From positions 1 to 14,464 of the forward strand of contig JAEUSS010000577.1 of the NCBI GenBank assembly GCA_016788685.1: a stretch of DNA of 14,464 bases. Direction: 5' to 3'. Under the pieces are notes generated by a model that was not told the origin of the DNA, searched no databases, and saw nothing but the letters and a program-made list of their open reading frames with translations. The position numbers and the translations under genes were made by a program. The DNA is from Prolixibacteraceae bacterium (GTDB taxonomy: Bacteria > Bacteroidota > Bacteroidia > Bacteroidales > Prolixibacteraceae). Below, one piece after another: positions 14,173 to 14,464 of the stretch; position 1 is the stretch's first letter; every line of letters starts with the position of its first letter.

Positions 14173-14464
14173 TTATTCCCATTTAATTGTTTTCGAGTCG
14201 AGAGTCACAAACTGGATGTTGTTGCCCTTGTCGTAGCTGACATTCGTTTCAGCTTTTATTGCCAATAGTTCAACCACGTAATCAGTTCCGGCCACGGGCG
14301 ATTTTCCGGCAGCCCAACCTGCTGTTGTAGAACTAAATTCAAATTCAACTTTATCAGTTGCCAGATATGAACTTGAAAACAATAATTCTGATTTATCTGC
14401 AGAACGCAGATTAACAATGTATGCATCATTTCCGGTCACCTTATCCCAGGTGATTTTCAGCTTA
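14173..14464 (-). CDS. C-terminal end of a probable FN3-like/beta-sandwich protein (5' end outside window)
   Basis: The reading frame is open to the window edge and ends at 14173. The 96 visible residues begin LKITWDKVTGNDAYIVNLR, the pattern of the first strands of a fibronectin type III-like module (I-x-W-x-x-V-x-G-x-x-x-Y-x-V), and continue with alternating polar and hydrophobic residues, including TDYVVELLAIKAE, an FN3-like Y-x-V-x-V strand. It ends FVTLDSKTIKWE without a secretion tail. There is an in-frame GTG at 14439, but the same fold clearly continues upstream of it, so I treat the gene as cut by the window. Function is unknown; such domains are common in surface and secreted Bacteroidota proteins. 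A strong terminator follows it. Confidence 0.65.
   Translation of the reverse strand, partial: KLKITWDKVTGNDAYIVNLRSADKSELLFSSSYLATDKVEFEFSSTTAGWAAGKSPVAGTDYVVELLAIKAETNVSYDKGNNIQFVTLDSKTIKWE

Overview
The window looks like chromosomal DNA of a Bacteroidota (Bacteroidetes) species, possibly near Marinilabiliales/Prolixibacteraceae; the phylum is inferred, and the finer placement is only a feel for the protein sequences. Supporting signs are several Bacteroidota-type promoters (TTG or TTTG, 19-20 bases, TAnnTTTG-like), few strong Shine-Dalgarno sequences, a short NtrC-like regulator without a DNA-binding domain of the kind known from this phylum, and secreted proteins of Bacteroidota flavour. 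I see no tRNA, rRNA, CRISPR array, transposase, integrase or phage gene.

Layout: (1) 1-2104, plus strand: the 3' end of a Ppx/GppA-family phosphatase gene, a sigma-54-type response regulator, and an exported SagB/ThcOx-like nitroreductase. (2) 2105-2580: a 476-base gap with an 11-base perfect inverted repeat, a 12-base tandem duplication and a candidate promoter. (3) 2581-8414, plus strand: four closely spaced genes (gaps of 26, 33 and 9 bases) for surface glycan or glycolipid work. They are a GT39/ArnT-like membrane glycosyltransferase, a GtrB/DPM1-like glycosyltransferase with two membrane helices, a methyltransferase-glycosyltransferase fusion, and a second large GT-C-like membrane protein. 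(4) 8451-9942, minus strand: a ketopantoate-reductase-family gene followed by a ThpR/LigT-type 2',3'-cyclic phosphodiesterase gene. (5) 10186-12655, plus strand: a DoxX-like membrane protein, a small secreted protein with a repeated MPV-KP motif, and a sialate O-acetylesterase-type SGNH esterase. (6) 12740-13933, minus strand: a YbjJ-like MFS transporter, separated from the esterase by a strong terminator that can work in both directions. (7) 14173-14464, minus strand: the C-terminal end of a probable beta-sandwich (FN3-like) protein, followed by a clear terminator.

The most coherent multi-gene unit is region 3. Two DPM1-like GT2 domains could make polyprenyl-phosphate sugars on the cytoplasmic face, and two multi-spanning GT-C proteins could use lipid-linked sugars on the periplasmic face. 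The methyltransferase fused to one of the GT2 domains suggests a methylated product, but substrate and acceptor cannot be read from the sequence. The rest is ordinary housekeeping or accessory content. I found nothing I would call a clearly new defence or mobile system.
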